DNA from: Actinomycetota bacterium
Lineage (GTDB): Bacteria; Actinomycetota; Acidimicrobiia; Acidimicrobiales; Ilumatobacteraceae
Length of the DNA stretch: 40,859 nucleotides
Assembly (NCBI GenBank): GCA_016871295.1
Contig: VFZD01000007.1
Span: 1-40,859 of the forward strand
Reading direction: 5' to 3'
The notes beneath the pieces are model-generated. The model saw only the letters and a program-made list of their open reading frames with translations, was not told the DNA's origin and ran no database searches. Both the position numbers and the translations under genes were made by a program. Below, piece by piece: positions 9,516 to 19,100 of this stretch (its first letter is position 1; each line of letters begins with the position of its first letter).

Positions 9516-9809
9516 TTATTTTGAAACGATCGCCAACACGTCGCGGCTGGTGAGAATCAACAGATCGTCACCCTTGTGTGAAACTTCGGTGCCGCCGTAT
9601 TTCGAATAAAGAACGACGTCGCCAACTTTGATGTCGAGCGGCGTGTGCTTGCCGGTGTCATCGCTCCAGCGACCCGGGCCGACGGCGACAACGGTGCCCT
9701 CTTGCGGCTTTTCTTTGGCGGTATCTGGAATCACGAGGCCAGAGGCGGTCTTCTCTTCGGCTTCGTTCGGCTTGACCACAATCCGGTCATCGAGTGGCTT
9801 TAGGTTCAT
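9516..9809 (-). CDS. groES: Co-chaperonin GroES (Hsp10)
   Basis: A 97-residue lid protein for GroEL. It starts [14 protein letters not shown], has the mobile-loop region [18 protein letters not shown], and continues with [10 protein letters not shown] and the typical [21 protein letters not shown] lies 6 bases before the ATG. It is first in the groES-groEL pair, with CIRCE in its promoter region. Confidence 0.98.
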   Translation of the reverse strand: MNLKPLDDRIVVKPNEAEEKTASGLVIPDTAKEKPQEGTVVAVGPGRWSDDTGKHTPLDIKVGDVVLYSKYGGTEVSHKGDDLLILTSRDVLAIVSK

Positions 9810-9866
9810 GTTGGTTCCTTGTTCGCTTTCGGGTTGTTTCGTTGATTTCTCGCCCCCGAGATGCGG

Positions 9867-9893
9867 TTAGCACTCGAGTGGGGCGAGTGCCAA
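9867..9893 (-). promoter_or_regulatory. CIRCE operator (HrcA binding site) of groES-groEL
   Basis: The inverted repeat TTAGCACTC, 9 bases, GAGTGCCAA differs from the consensus TTAGCACTC-N9-GAGTGCTAA at a single base. It lies 57 bases upstream of groES. On the minus strand TTGGCA inside the site, followed after 15 bases by TGCTAA, could serve as -35 and -10 boxes. HrcA bound here would then block the polymerase directly; the promoter part is inference. Confidence 0.93.
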
Positions 9894-9909
9894 GGCTATT
9901 GACAAACGC

Positions 9910-10536
9910 CTATTTTTCCAACCCAAATCGCTCGGTCGGCCCCTCGGCAGAGCCGGCCAGCCGCGAAATCTGGACGCCCACCTGGCTCAGTTGCCGACCC
10001 AAAAGTCGCGCCGAAAGACCCACAACCGTGTCCCGATCACCGCGCACTTCTGCCACCAGTCTTGCCCCCAAACCCTGCACCGCATACGCGCCAGCCTTGC
10101 CCAACGACTCGCCCGTGCCGATGTACCAGTCGATCAATTCGGGCGACAAGACTCGCAGCACAACTTCGGCCGTGTCGCAACCGTCGGCGCTCGTGCCTTT
10201 GTGGCGCACGCTCACCGCCGTGTGAACGAAATGCGACTTGCCGGATAATTTTTGGATCATCCCGCGCGCCTCGTCGAGACTCTGCGGTTGACCAAATATT
10301 TCGCCATCCAACGCCACGGTCGTGTCGGCGGCGATCACCACGCACGACCGATCGTGTCGGGCCGCGACCGCGTCGGCTTTGGCGGCGGCAACCCGACAAA
10401 CATAGGCGATCGGATCTTCGCCGACTTCAGGTGTCTCGTCGATCTCCGGTGAATCGACCACGAATTTCAGATTCAGTCTTTCGAGAATCTCGCGCCGCCG
10501 CGGTGAACGCGACGCCAGAACAATTTCTGTCGGCAT
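9910..10536 (-). CDS. maf: Maf-family nucleotide pyrophosphatase
   Basis: A 208-residue house-cleaning enzyme of the Maf/HAM1-like fold that hydrolyses (modified) NTPs to NMPs. The N-terminal LASRSPRR motif (about 7-14) and the acidic IAADTTVALDGEIFGQP segment are the active-site signatures. The C-terminal part GESLGKAGAYAVQGLGARLV is also typical, while the extreme C-terminus after about 190 is variable. It lies 27 bases downstream of dusB in the same direction and just upstream of the groES control region. Confidence 0.93.
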   Translation of the reverse strand: MPTEIVLASRSPRRREILERLNLKFVVDSPEIDETPEVGEDPIAYVCRVAAAKADAVAARHDRSCVVIAADTTVALDGEIFGQPQSLDEARGMIQKLSGKSHFVHTAVSVRHKGTSADGCDTAEVVLRVLSPELIDWYIGTGESLGKAGAYAVQGLGARLVAEVRGDRDTVVGLSARLLGRQLSQVGVQISRLAGSAEGPTERFGLEK

Positions 10537-10563
10537 TGTGAAGGTCAGCTTCGCGCCAATTTT

Positions 10564-11727
10564 TTATCCGCCACTCATGTAGGTCAAGGTCGCATCATCG
10601 GGGGCGACGAGATCGTCGAGGCTTTGGAGAAACCCGTGCGGCAAAACGATGTTCACCGGGCCGTTGCTGTGACCGCGCACGAACCGTTCGCCACCTTCGA
10701 CGATGCTCGCCGCGGGGTCGCATTGATCGATCAACCGTCGCAACTGGTCGATGCTCGACACCTCGCCGAACTGTCGGCGCAACTCGCCACCCACGGGATA
10801 CCCGGTCAAGTACCAACCGGCATGTTTGCGAAACTCACGAATGCCGCGCGTGGCCGGAAAGTGCGCCTCGAGAGCGACGGCGTGGCGCAACATCACATCG
10901 GTGACCCAGCCCAACTTCGGCGTGGCGGGTATCGGCTCGTTGTTGAAAACCGCGATGATGTCGCGAAACAGCCACGGCTTGCCCAAACACCCGCGACCGA
11001 TCACGACGCCGTCACAGTTGGTTTGACGCATCATCAAAAGCGCGTCGTTGGCCTCCCAGATGTCGCCGTTGCCAAAAACCGGAATCTCCGTCACGGCGTC
11101 TTTCAATTCGGCGATCGCCTCCCATCGGGCAAACGGCGCGTAATGCTGTTGGGCCGTGCGCGCATGCAGTGCGATCGCCGCCACGCCCGCATCTTGACAG
11201 ATCAAGCCGGTGTGAACATGGGTCAACAAATCGTCGTTCAAACCGATGCGAAATTTGCACGTCACGGGAATGCCGAACGATCCCGCCGTCTTCACCGCCG
11301 CCTCTACGATTTCACGCAGCAAATTCTTCTTCACAGGCACGGCCGCGCCACCGCCGCGTCGCGTGACCTTGGGGGCGGGGCAACCGAAATTCAGATCGAT
11401 GTGATCGACGGCGTGACGACGACCCAGTTGGGTGATCGCATCGGTCATGATTTTCGGGTCGCTGCCGTATAGCTGCAAACTGCGAAACGATTCATCGGGC
11501 CCGAAGGCGATCATCGCCTCGGTTTTGGGGTTTTCGTGGACGAGCGCGGCGGCCATCACCATCTCGTTCACATAGACCAAGCCCGGGCCAAACTCGCGGC
11601 ACAGCGTGCGAAACGGTTGATTGGTCACACCCGCCATCGGCGCCAGAACCACGGGTGGCCAGACACTGTGCTCGCCGAGTTGCAGTGGCTTGGCGGCCAC
11701 GACGGGCGAGGCGGTTTGATTCGTCAT
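10564..11727 (-). CDS. dusB: tRNA-dihydrouridine synthase, DusB-like
   Basis: An FMN-dependent reductase that forms dihydrouridine in tRNA. The 387-residue protein (ATG 11727) starts the TIM barrel with VVLAPMAGVTNQPFR (27-40) and has the catalytic cysteine C116 in DLNFGCPAPKVTRRGGGAA, then GNGDIW and GRGCLGKPWLF near the phosphate-binding end. A helical C-terminal RNA-binding domain follows. The frame is open further upstream into tsaD, but the ATG at 11727 overlaps the tsaD stop by ATGA and gives the normal start. Assignment to DusB over DusA/C follows actinobacterial context and overall likeness. Confidence 0.93.
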   Translation of the reverse strand: MTNQTASPVVAAKPLQLGEHSVWPPVVLAPMAGVTNQPFRTLCREFGPGLVYVNEMVMAAALVHENPKTEAMIAFGPDESFRSLQLYGSDPKIMTDAITQLGRRHAVDHIDLNFGCPAPKVTRRGGGAAVPVKKNLLREIVEAAVKTAGSFGIPVTCKFRIGLNDDLLTHVHTGLICQDAGVAAIALHARTAQQHYAPFARWEAIAELKDAVTEIPVFGNGDIWEANDALLMMRQTNCDGVVIGRGCLGKPWLFRDIIAVFNNEPIPATPKLGWVTDVMLRHAVALEAHFPATRGIREFRKHAGWYLTGYPVGGELRRQFGEVSSIDQLRRLIDQCDPAASIVEGGERFVRGHSNGPVNIVLPHGFLQSLDDLVAPDDATLTYMSGG

Positions 11728-12755
11728 GCCGGCTCGACGCTCAAACCCATATTCGGGTACGCGCCGAGGTCGATTCGCGACCCGCCGCTCAAGTTGAGTC
11801 GATGCCACCCCGCCGAGGCGATCATCGCCGCGTTGTCGGTGCACATCGCCATGCTCGGCAGCACGAGACGAAAGTCTTTTGTCGCACACGCCCGCGAAAT
11901 CTCGGCGCGCAGCAACGAGTTTGCCGCCACGCCACCGCCAATGGCGATGGTTCGAGCGTCCAGATCGATCGCCGCGCGCATCGTCTTGGCCACGAGCACA
12001 TCGACCACCGCGCTTTGAAACGACGCCGCGATGTCGCTCGTCTTTGCCGTTTTGTGTTTGCGGACATGGTTGATCACCGCGGTTTTTAATCCGCTGAAAG
12101 AGACGTCCAACCCGTCGTTGAGCATCGCCCGCGGAAAATCGATGGCTTGCGCGTCACCCATCTTGGCGAGTTTGTCGATGACCGGGCCGCCGGGGTAACC
12201 CAAATTCAGGAATCGCGCGACCTTGTCGAAGGCCTCGCCCGCCGCATCGTCGCGGGTCTGACCGACGATCTTGTAGTCGCCGGGTCGGCGAACTTCGACC
12301 AGCATCGTGTGCCCGCCCGAAACCAACAACACCAACATCGGGAACTCGACGTTCGGGTCGTCGAGCAACGCCGCATAGAGATGCGCCTCGAGATGATTGA
12401 CCCCGACGAACGGCACGCCAATCGTCAGCGCCAACGCCTTGGCCGCCGAGACGCCGACCAGCAATGCGCCGATAAGCCCTGGCCCGACGGTGGCCGCGAC
12501 CGCGTCAACTCGATCAAAACCCAAACCCGATTTGGCCAACGCCTGGTCGACAACCGGTGTGATCGATTCGAGATGGGCGCGACTGGCGATCTCGGGCACG
12601 ACCCCGCCGAATCGGGCGTGAATGTCTAGTTGCGACGCGACCACCGAGGACAGCACGTCGTTGCCACCCATCACGAGGGCGGCGGCGGTTTCATCGCAAC
12701 TCGTCTCGATTCCGAGCACGACCGTCGCCGAGTCGGCTTGCAGTTCGCGCCTCAC
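11724..12755 (-). CDS. tsaD: tRNA threonylcarbamoyladenosine transferase subunit TsaD
   Basis: Catalytic subunit that transfers the threonylcarbamoyl group to A37 of ANN-decoding tRNAs. From GTG 12755 it has 343 residues, the usual length. It shows the ASKHA fold start GIETSCDET (15-23) and the metal-binding pair H121 and H125 in NHLEAH, with phosphate-binding glycines in LLVSGGHT and FSGLKTA. The GTG overlaps the rimI stop (GTGA), which supports this start over more upstream ones. The partners TsaB and TsaE are encoded just upstream. Confidence 0.97.
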   Translation of the reverse strand: MRRELQADSATVVLGIETSCDETAAALVMGGNDVLSSVVASQLDIHARFGGVVPEIASRAHLESITPVVDQALAKSGLGFDRVDAVAATVGPGLIGALLVGVSAAKALALTIGVPFVGVNHLEAHLYAALLDDPNVEFPMLVLLVSGGHTMLVEVRRPGDYKIVGQTRDDAAGEAFDKVARFLNLGYPGGPVIDKLAKMGDAQAIDFPRAMLNDGLDVSFSGLKTAVINHVRKHKTAKTSDIAASFQSAVVDVLVAKTMRAAIDLDARTIAIGGGVAANSLLRAEISRACATKDFRLVLPSMAMCTDNAAMIASAGWHRLNLSGGSRIDLGAYPNMGLSVEPA

Positions 12756-13345
12756 ATTCGGCTCAATTCGATCTTGCGCAAGCGATCGGTGAATTCGCTT
12801 CGTTGCACCCCGGCGCACCACATCACGACCGCGTCGTCGCGGTTTTCATAATAGTTTTTGCGCACCCCCGCGGGCACGAAACCAAATCGGCGATACAGAT
12901 TTTGCGCCGAGATATTCGTGTGACGAACTTCGAGCGTCATCGCCTCGCAACCGCGACGGTTCGCCTCCCACGCCAGATCCAGCAACAGTTCGGTGGCGAC
13001 ACCTCGGCTTCGCCATTGCGGATGCACCGCCAGATTCGTCAAATGTGCATCGGCTTCGACATATAGCAACCCGCCGTAACCCACGATCTCTTCGCCAACC
13101 GTGCCGACCAAATAGTGTCGCTTGCCGGCGCGCACCTGCTCGAGCTCCTCGACGAATACCTGGGCCGTCCACGGACGCGGATACACCTGTTGCTCGATCG
13201 GCATGATCTTGCGAATATGGGCGCGTCGCATCGGCTCGACGATCAAACATGGTGGCTCGCCGCTTGCCGACGCGACTTCGGTTCGAGCAGCGCGCTCGCT
13301 TGTGTCTTCGCCTCGGGCGCGAACGAATCGATCCAAGATGCTCAT
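12752..13345 (-). CDS. rimI: Ribosomal protein S18 alanine N-acetyltransferase RimI
   Basis: A GNAT acetyltransferase of 197 residues. The acetyl-CoA loop is at WRSRGVATELL, and the C-terminal NLYRRFGFVPAGVRKNYYENRDDAVVM segment is characteristic of RimI. The first 38 residues are a polar extension before the domain begins at MRRAHIRKI; M39 could be an alternative start, but ATG 13345 lies 3 bases after the tsaB stop. Placement between tsaB and tsaD is the usual actinobacterial arrangement, which favours RimI over a generic GNAT. Confidence 0.92.
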   Translation of the reverse strand: MSILDRFVRARGEDTSERAARTEVASASGEPPCLIVEPMRRAHIRKIMPIEQQVYPRPWTAQVFVEELEQVRAGKRHYLVGTVGEEIVGYGGLLYVEADAHLTNLAVHPQWRSRGVATELLLDLAWEANRRGCEAMTLEVRHTNISAQNLYRRFGFVPAGVRKNYYENRDDAVVMWCAGVQRSEFTDRLRKIELSRM

Positions 13346-13348
13346 CGC

Positions 13349-14065
13349 TCACCCCACCTGGCTTCGGGTCAACCAGTTGATTTCGGCGTCGGGCGCACGC
13401 AGATATAGCGCCTGAAGTTGGGTCGCGGTTTGCCATTGTTCGTGCAACGCCAGATCGGCGGCGATCAACGCCAACAGGGTCGCATCGGGTCGCGAGAGTT
13501 GCTCGCTCGCCCACTCGACCGAAACGGCCGTCGTTTCAAGTTCGTCGTTGATTTGATTCCTGTACCGAAGGGCGCCGTTGCCGACGATCAATGCGTCCTG
13601 ACCCCGATCGACGATGTCGACGACGCAGTCGCCAAAGGTTCCGACCCGCGGTGGTTTGACCTCGAGACTCGAGCCGACATCGTTGCGATACAACGCCCAA
13701 TACAACTCGCCGCGTCGGGCATCGATCGTCGAGACCACGACCCGATCGGTCGTCGAAACCGACCGCGCCAGGATATCGAGGCTGGAGACGCCGATTATCG
13801 GCACGTTCAAAACTTGGGCGATCGACTTGGCCGAGGCGATGCCGACCCGCATGCCGGTGAACAGACCGGGGCCGACATCGACCGCCACGACATCGACCTC
13901 GGAAACTGCGACGTCGGCCTGGCGGCAAACCGCGTCGATCATTGGTGCCAACTGCTCGGCATGGCGTCGATCGCTTGTCACGTGCGCGCTGGCCAAAAGT
14001 TTCTTTGAGTTGTTGACCGCCACGCTCACCGCGTCGGTAGATGTATCGATGGCCAAGATGATCAT
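13349..14065 (-). CDS. tsaB: tRNA threonylcarbamoyladenosine biosynthesis protein TsaB
   Basis: Non-catalytic partner of TsaD needed for t6A formation. The 238-residue protein begins MIILAIDTSTDAVSVAV, the ASKHA start, and has the GPGLFTGMRVG segment used in TsaD contact and the ISTIDARR-like VVSTIDARRGELYWALY. The C-terminal half is weakly conserved, as usual. It sits between tsaE (4-base gap) and rimI (3-base gap). Confidence 0.95.
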   Translation of the reverse strand: MIILAIDTSTDAVSVAVNNSKKLLASAHVTSDRRHAEQLAPMIDAVCRQADVAVSEVDVVAVDVGPGLFTGMRVGIASAKSIAQVLNVPIIGVSSLDILARSVSTTDRVVVSTIDARRGELYWALYRNDVGSSLEVKPPRVGTFGDCVVDIVDRGQDALIVGNGALRYRNQINDELETTAVSVEWASEQLSRPDATLLALIAADLALHEQWQTATQLQALYLRAPDAEINWLTRSQVG

Positions 14066-14069
14066 GCTC

Positions 14070-14588
14070 TCAGCCTCGCGCCAAAACCTTGAAACTGCGG
14101 CTCAATTCATCGCCCAATTTCTGCATTCGGCCAAGCCACTGCGCGCCTCTCGGCTCGATCGTGATCAGCCGCGACTCGGTTGTTTGCTCGCCCGGTTCAT
14201 CGATCACGGCGTCGCCATGGCTGAAACTCACCACCAACGCATCACCCAATTCGTCGCCGACAACATCGCCCCACTCGACAACCACGACACCGCCCGCGTC
14301 TTGCAGTTCGTCGAGACCCAGATCGACAAGTTCGCCGGTGCGCTCGAGTCGAAATAGGTCGGCGTGGTGCAGGGCCAGGCGCCGCGAGCGATAGTTGTGC
14401 AGCAGATTGAAAGTGGGCGAAGTGATCGTCTCGGTGACACCCATCGCCTTGCCCAGGCCCTGGGTGAAAGTCGTCTTGCCCGCGCCCATTTCACCGCTGA
14501 GCACGATCATGTCGCGGGGTCGAACCAGTTTGGCGATGATTCGAGCCAGCGTCTCGGTTTGGCCGAGAGAGTCGATACGCAGTTTCAT
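14070..14588 (-). CDS. tsaE: tRNA threonylcarbamoyladenosine biosynthesis ATPase TsaE
   Basis: A small P-loop ATPase (172 residues) that resets the TsaB-TsaD complex. The Walker A motif GEMGAGKT is at 32-39, followed by the SPTFNL segment, the HADLFRL aspartate region and VVVEWGD (Walker B type). A TTG directly before the ATG in frame gives an equivalent start one codon earlier; ATG 14588 is chosen. It lies 12 bases downstream of alr. Confidence 0.96.
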   Translation of the reverse strand: MKLRIDSLGQTETLARIIAKLVRPRDMIVLSGEMGAGKTTFTQGLGKAMGVTETITSPTFNLLHNYRSRRLALHHADLFRLERTGELVDLGLDELQDAGGVVVVEWGDVVGDELGDALVVSFSHGDAVIDEPGEQTTESRLITIEPRGAQWLGRMQKLGDELSRSFKVLARG

Positions 14589-14600
14589 CAAGACGGTCTT

Positions 14601-15728
14601 CTATTGATTCAGATAGACGCGCGGCACTCGAGAACTGATCGCGCAGACTATTTCGTAACCGATCGTGTCGAGTTTAGTGGCGATGTCGTTGGCCGAAATC
14701 GTCTGGCCCAGCTGTTCGCCGAGCAAGACGACATCGTCACCGATTTTCACGTCCAAGTCGCCGCAATCGACCATCATCTGATCCATCGTCACCACGCCCG
14801 CGATCGGGCATCGCCGACCCGCGATCAGCACCTCACCGCCCGATTTCCATAAACGGCGCGGGACGCCGTCGGCGTAACCCAGCGGCAGCGTGGCGACAGT
14901 CGCCTCGCGCTCGAGCCGATGACGCAGACCATATGAAACGCCCTCACCCGCGGCCAGACGCTGCACATGGCTGACGCGCGCGCGCCACGCCAAGGCGGGC
15001 CGCAATTCGGTGGCGTGCGCCTGCATTTCGACACTCGGACTTATGCCGTAGAGCGCGACTCCGACGCGCACAATGTCCGTCTGGCCCGTCAGGTCGCGCA
15101 GCGTCGCCGCCGAATTGGAGATATGCACATGCTTGGGTCGCATCGATCGTCGGTCGAGTTCGGCGATGAACTCGGCGAATCGTCGGGTCTGATTCGCCGT
15201 CTCCGCATGTTGCGGCAAATCGGCGGCGGCAAAATGTGTATAGACACCCTCGAGTTTCAACGACGACAACGACGAAATCTGTTCGACCCTCGACATCGCC
15301 GATTCGACCGGTGCGCCGACCCGATGCATTCCGGTGTCAACTTTCAAGTGCACGGCGCCGACGGTTTTCAGGCGCGCCGCAGTCTTGGCATATTCGGCGA
15401 TCGTCGCCTCGTTGTACAGCGTGGCGACGACGTTGTCGCCCAGCATTTGTTCGAATGCGACCGGTGGTTGCTCGCTGACGACGAGAACCGGCGCCGCAAT
15501 CTCGGCCATGCGCAGTTGATGGGCCTCGTCGGCCAGCGCCACGCACAAACCCTGGGCACCCGACTCGAGCGCCGTGCGGGCGACTTCGATCGCGCCGTGC
15601 CCGTATCCGTTGGCCTTTACGGTCGCCCACAACTGAGCCCGACCCGCGCGACGGGCGAGCAGCGCGGTGTTGTGGCGTATCGCCGCAAGATCAACCTCGA
15701 TCCACGCCCAACGATTCAGCTCGACCAT
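14601..15728 (-). CDS. alr: Alanine racemase
   Basis: A PLP-dependent fold-type III enzyme that makes D-alanine for peptidoglycan. The 375-residue protein starts MVELNRWAWIEVDLAAIRHN. The PLP lysine is K38 in ATVKANGYGHG, and the dimer-contributed tyrosine region is VALYGISPS. The C-terminal beta domain has GRRCPIAGVVTMDQMMVD. The frame extends upstream of 15728 but only through acpS antisense-like sequence, so this ATG is preferred. Its place between acpS and tsaE matches many actinobacterial genomes. Confidence 0.97.
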   Translation of the reverse strand: MVELNRWAWIEVDLAAIRHNTALLARRAGRAQLWATVKANGYGHGAIEVARTALESGAQGLCVALADEAHQLRMAEIAAPVLVVSEQPPVAFEQMLGDNVVATLYNEATIAEYAKTAARLKTVGAVHLKVDTGMHRVGAPVESAMSRVEQISSLSSLKLEGVYTHFAAADLPQHAETANQTRRFAEFIAELDRRSMRPKHVHISNSAATLRDLTGQTDIVRVGVALYGISPSVEMQAHATELRPALAWRARVSHVQRLAAGEGVSYGLRHRLEREATVATLPLGYADGVPRRLWKSGGEVLIAGRRCPIAGVVTMDQMMVDCGDLDVKIGDDVVLLGEQLGQTISANDIATKLDTIGYEIVCAISSRVPRVYLNQ

Positions 15729-15739
15729 GAAACTGTCCG

Positions 15740-16114
15740 CTAGATGCTGGCGACAACGGCCACGGCCGTATCGCTGGTGTGCGAGAGCGAGACGTGCCAA
15801 CCCTTGACACCGCGTTGCGCCGCGAGCTGGGCGGCGCGACCCACGACCACGAGTTCGGGTGCGCCTGTCTTTTCATTGCGGACCGAAACATCGCGCAGAT
15901 CGAAAGCCCCGAGCCCGACACCCAGCGCCTTCATCGCCGCTTCGCGCACGGCGAAACGCGCGGCCAAACTTGCGGTGATGTCGGCGTCGGGGCTGCGCCG
16001 TGTCAGCGACTCAATTTCGGCGTCGGTGAAAACTCGCGCGCGAAGATTGGGCGTGCGAGCCAACGCATCGCGAAACCTTTGCACGTCGACGATGTCGACA
16101 CCCAGCCCGATCAT
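15740..16114 (-). CDS. acpS: Holo-[acyl-carrier-protein] synthase
   Basis: Transfers the 4'-phosphopantetheine arm of CoA to acyl carrier protein. From ATG 16114 the protein has 124 residues, normal for AcpS. It carries the magnesium-binding GLGVDIVDVQRF (3-14) and the ARFAVREAAMKALG segment with the second acidic ligand. The end HVSLSHTSDTAVAVV is typical. An upstream in-frame ATG at 16138 would overlap the preceding gene; the chosen start lies 5 bases after that stop. Confidence 0.95.
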   Translation of the reverse strand: MIGLGVDIVDVQRFRDALARTPNLRARVFTDAEIESLTRRSPDADITASLAARFAVREAAMKALGVGLGAFDLRDVSVRNEKTGAPELVVVGRAAQLAAQRGVKGWHVSLSHTSDTAVAVVASI

Positions 16115-16119
16115 CGTTG

Positions 16120-19100
16120 CTACTTGCCCGTTCGCCAAAGATCGGCCATCTCGCTGATCGGCAAGATCAACAAGTCGGCCACCGAGACTTCGGCCAAACG
16201 ATCTTCCCTGAACGAGCCCTCGGTCTCGGTCACCCAGTCGACCAACCTGTCGTATCGACGGTCGTAGCCCTGCAGCACCGCGCGCATCGCGGTCACGGGC
16301 AGGCGCTCATGAAACAACACGTGCAACAAGGTGATGCCCGTGGTCTGGCCGCTCTTTGTCTCGGGCACCATGATCACGGTTCGATTGTCGCTTCGACCCC
16401 GCACCACCAAAACCTCCTGGTCGCTGGCCACTCTGCGCTTCGTACCGACGAGGTTCGAGTTTCTTTCGACGCGCGAGGTCAGGTTCTTCGACATTCCGCC
16501 ACGATCGACGATCGCGATCGTCGCGGTCGAGCCCTGAACATCCCCGTCGATCCGATATCTGGTGAAACCCGTGACGGAACTGACCGCGGCATCCAAGTCG
16601 GCGACGATCTTCAGCACCCGATATGAAAGACGCTCGCGAGCCACACCGGCTTCGAGCAGGCTCTTCACCAACTTGCGATCGAACAAACCCTCGTCGCTGC
16701 GAGAAATACCGACCGTCACCGTCTTTGCCTGGTGCTTGATCGCGTCCACGGGTCTTGTCAATTCGTCGATGCCGCGGGTCAACGCGCTGGTCAGATCGTC
16801 GAGCAACAACTCGGGCGACGCGATCTTTCCCGAACTGCGTTGATACGCCTGCACCGGATCATTCGACAATGTGTCGCGCAACATCGTCACGATTCGCACC
16901 GCCGTGCTGGCCTCGAGATTGCCGTCATAATTTCCGGTCGCCAACGCGTCGGTAAACCGTGTCGCGGGCACGCCCAAGTCCGTGCGAATTTTCCCCACCA
17001 ACTCGTTCGCATCACCGCCTCTTTCAACGGCGTGCTCGACCACCTCGCGGGCCTCGCGCAACGGCCGGGCCAAGGCGTCGATCGCGAGCGCCGCCTCGTA
17101 GCCGAACAGGTGTCCGACCATCACGCTCAATATGAACGACAAACTGCTCTCGACATTCGGCACCAACAGCAGCGCGGCCGCGGCGTCGAACCTGGTCTGG
17201 CCGGCGTTGGCCACGACGATCGGCAACGCCTTGTGCGCCCGATAGATGGCGATTTCTTTCGCCACGTCCGAGGCGGTCCCCTCGAGCAAACCGGTGGCAC
17301 AAACAAAAATCAAGGGCTCACACGAAAGATCGATGTGCTTTTTATCCTCGGTCGAGTCGCTTGAAATCGACTTGTAGCAAAGTTCCGACAATTTGATGCG
17401 GATTTCCTGTGCGGCGATCGTGTTCATGCCGTTGCCAACCACCGTCCAATATCGGCGCGACGAGGCGAATTGTCGCGCGGCCGCGGCGATCTGCGGGCGT
17501 GTCTCGAGAACTTCGACGAGCGCATCAGGAATTCGCCTCAGCCCCGTCAGCAGCGCGTGTCGGGCCTTGTCGCTCGACTTGTTCATCGCCTTCGACAACG
17601 CGCACGCGTAAAGCGCGCCCGCGGCAACCTGCGCATAGAACGCTTTCGTGCTGGCCACGCTCATCTCGACATCTCTGCCATCGGACGTATACATCACTCC
17701 GTCGGCCTTCTCTGAGAGTTCGCTGCCTCGACGATTGACTATCGCCAACACGCCCGCCCCGCGTGACCTGGCCAAATCGACCGTCCGGTTGGTGTCGGTG
17801 GTCGTGCCACTTTGGCTGACCGCGATGACGATCGTGTCGGACATATCGAGTTCGAGCCCGAAACCCGACAGTTCACTCGCCAACTGGGCTTCGATGCTCA
17901 GGTCAACTCCGATCAGTTCCTGCAAAAGTTTGGCCAGTGCCTGACCCGCGACGGCCGCCGTGCCCTGCCCGACGACGCGAACTTTCTTGATTTGTCCCGA
18001 ACCCAAGCGACTGCGAATCGACTTGGGAAATACTTTTTCGCCCAATTCGGTGGTCAGGACTCCGTCGACCTCGACGATGCGGCCGCGCAGTGTCTTTCTG
18101 AAACTCTCGGGAGCCTCGGCGATTTCTTTGGCCAAGAAATGCTTGTGGTCGCCACGATTGATGTCGCGGGTTGTTATCTCCGCGCACAGCACATTGTCTT
18201 GACCCAAAGAAATTTCACGACCGTCGTAGGAACGGAGCCGAATGCCGCTCAATTCGCCGGCTTTCTCGGCCGACAATGTCGCCACTTGGCCGCGGCTCGA
18301 AGCGTTGTCTGTTTCGACGAGCGCCTCGCCATCCATGCGCACATAGTTCATCGTCTCTTCGACCACGCCATATGGCTCGCTCGCCACCACGAATCGATCT
18401 TCTGCCAACCCGATGCACAATCCTTGACCGCTGCCGTGCAGTGCGAGCAAAAGTTTCGTCGGCTCGGTCGCGCTGGCCGCGGCGATCGCCACCGAACCCT
18501 CGAAATGCGACACCGTCTCGCGAAATGCTTCGCTCAAATCAGAATTCACCGCGAGTCGACGCGAGACCAACGCGGGTATCACCTTGGCATCGGTGGTTAT
18601 CGGCCCGGCCACGCGCAACCCGTGTTCGACTCGCAAGTCGGCGTGGTTGTCGACGTCCCCGTTCAGCGCCGCGACCAGATAGGCGTCGTCGTATTTGCCC
18701 TCGAGTTCTTCGCTGTTTACCGGATGCGCGTTCGGCTCAGAGATGATGCCGACGCTCGCCCAACGCGTGTGCGCCAGAACCGCCACCTGCGAATCGGGTT
18801 GCGAGATGCACAACCGCAACAGATCATCGGCCATCACGGCATTGCGCATCGCACGGGTGTTGTCGCCCAACTCGCCGATTTCGGCCGCCGCTTTGTAAAC
18901 GAACGACCAGGCATTCTCGGTCATTCGCACCGCCCCCGACATGAACAAGGCGTCATCACCACGACCAGCCAGCAGTGCCACGACGTCTCTGTCGGTGGCT
19001 TTCAACCCGTGATTCGAAACCAGCACGTGAACTCCGGCCGAATCTCGTCCGCGAACTTCGAGACGATCCAAACCCGAGAAAGCTTGCTGAATCGAAAAAT

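Noticed and set aside
12752-14065. Fusion of tsaB and rimI
   Set aside because: Such fusions occur in some bacteria, but here a stop codon and a 3-base gap separate the two frames.
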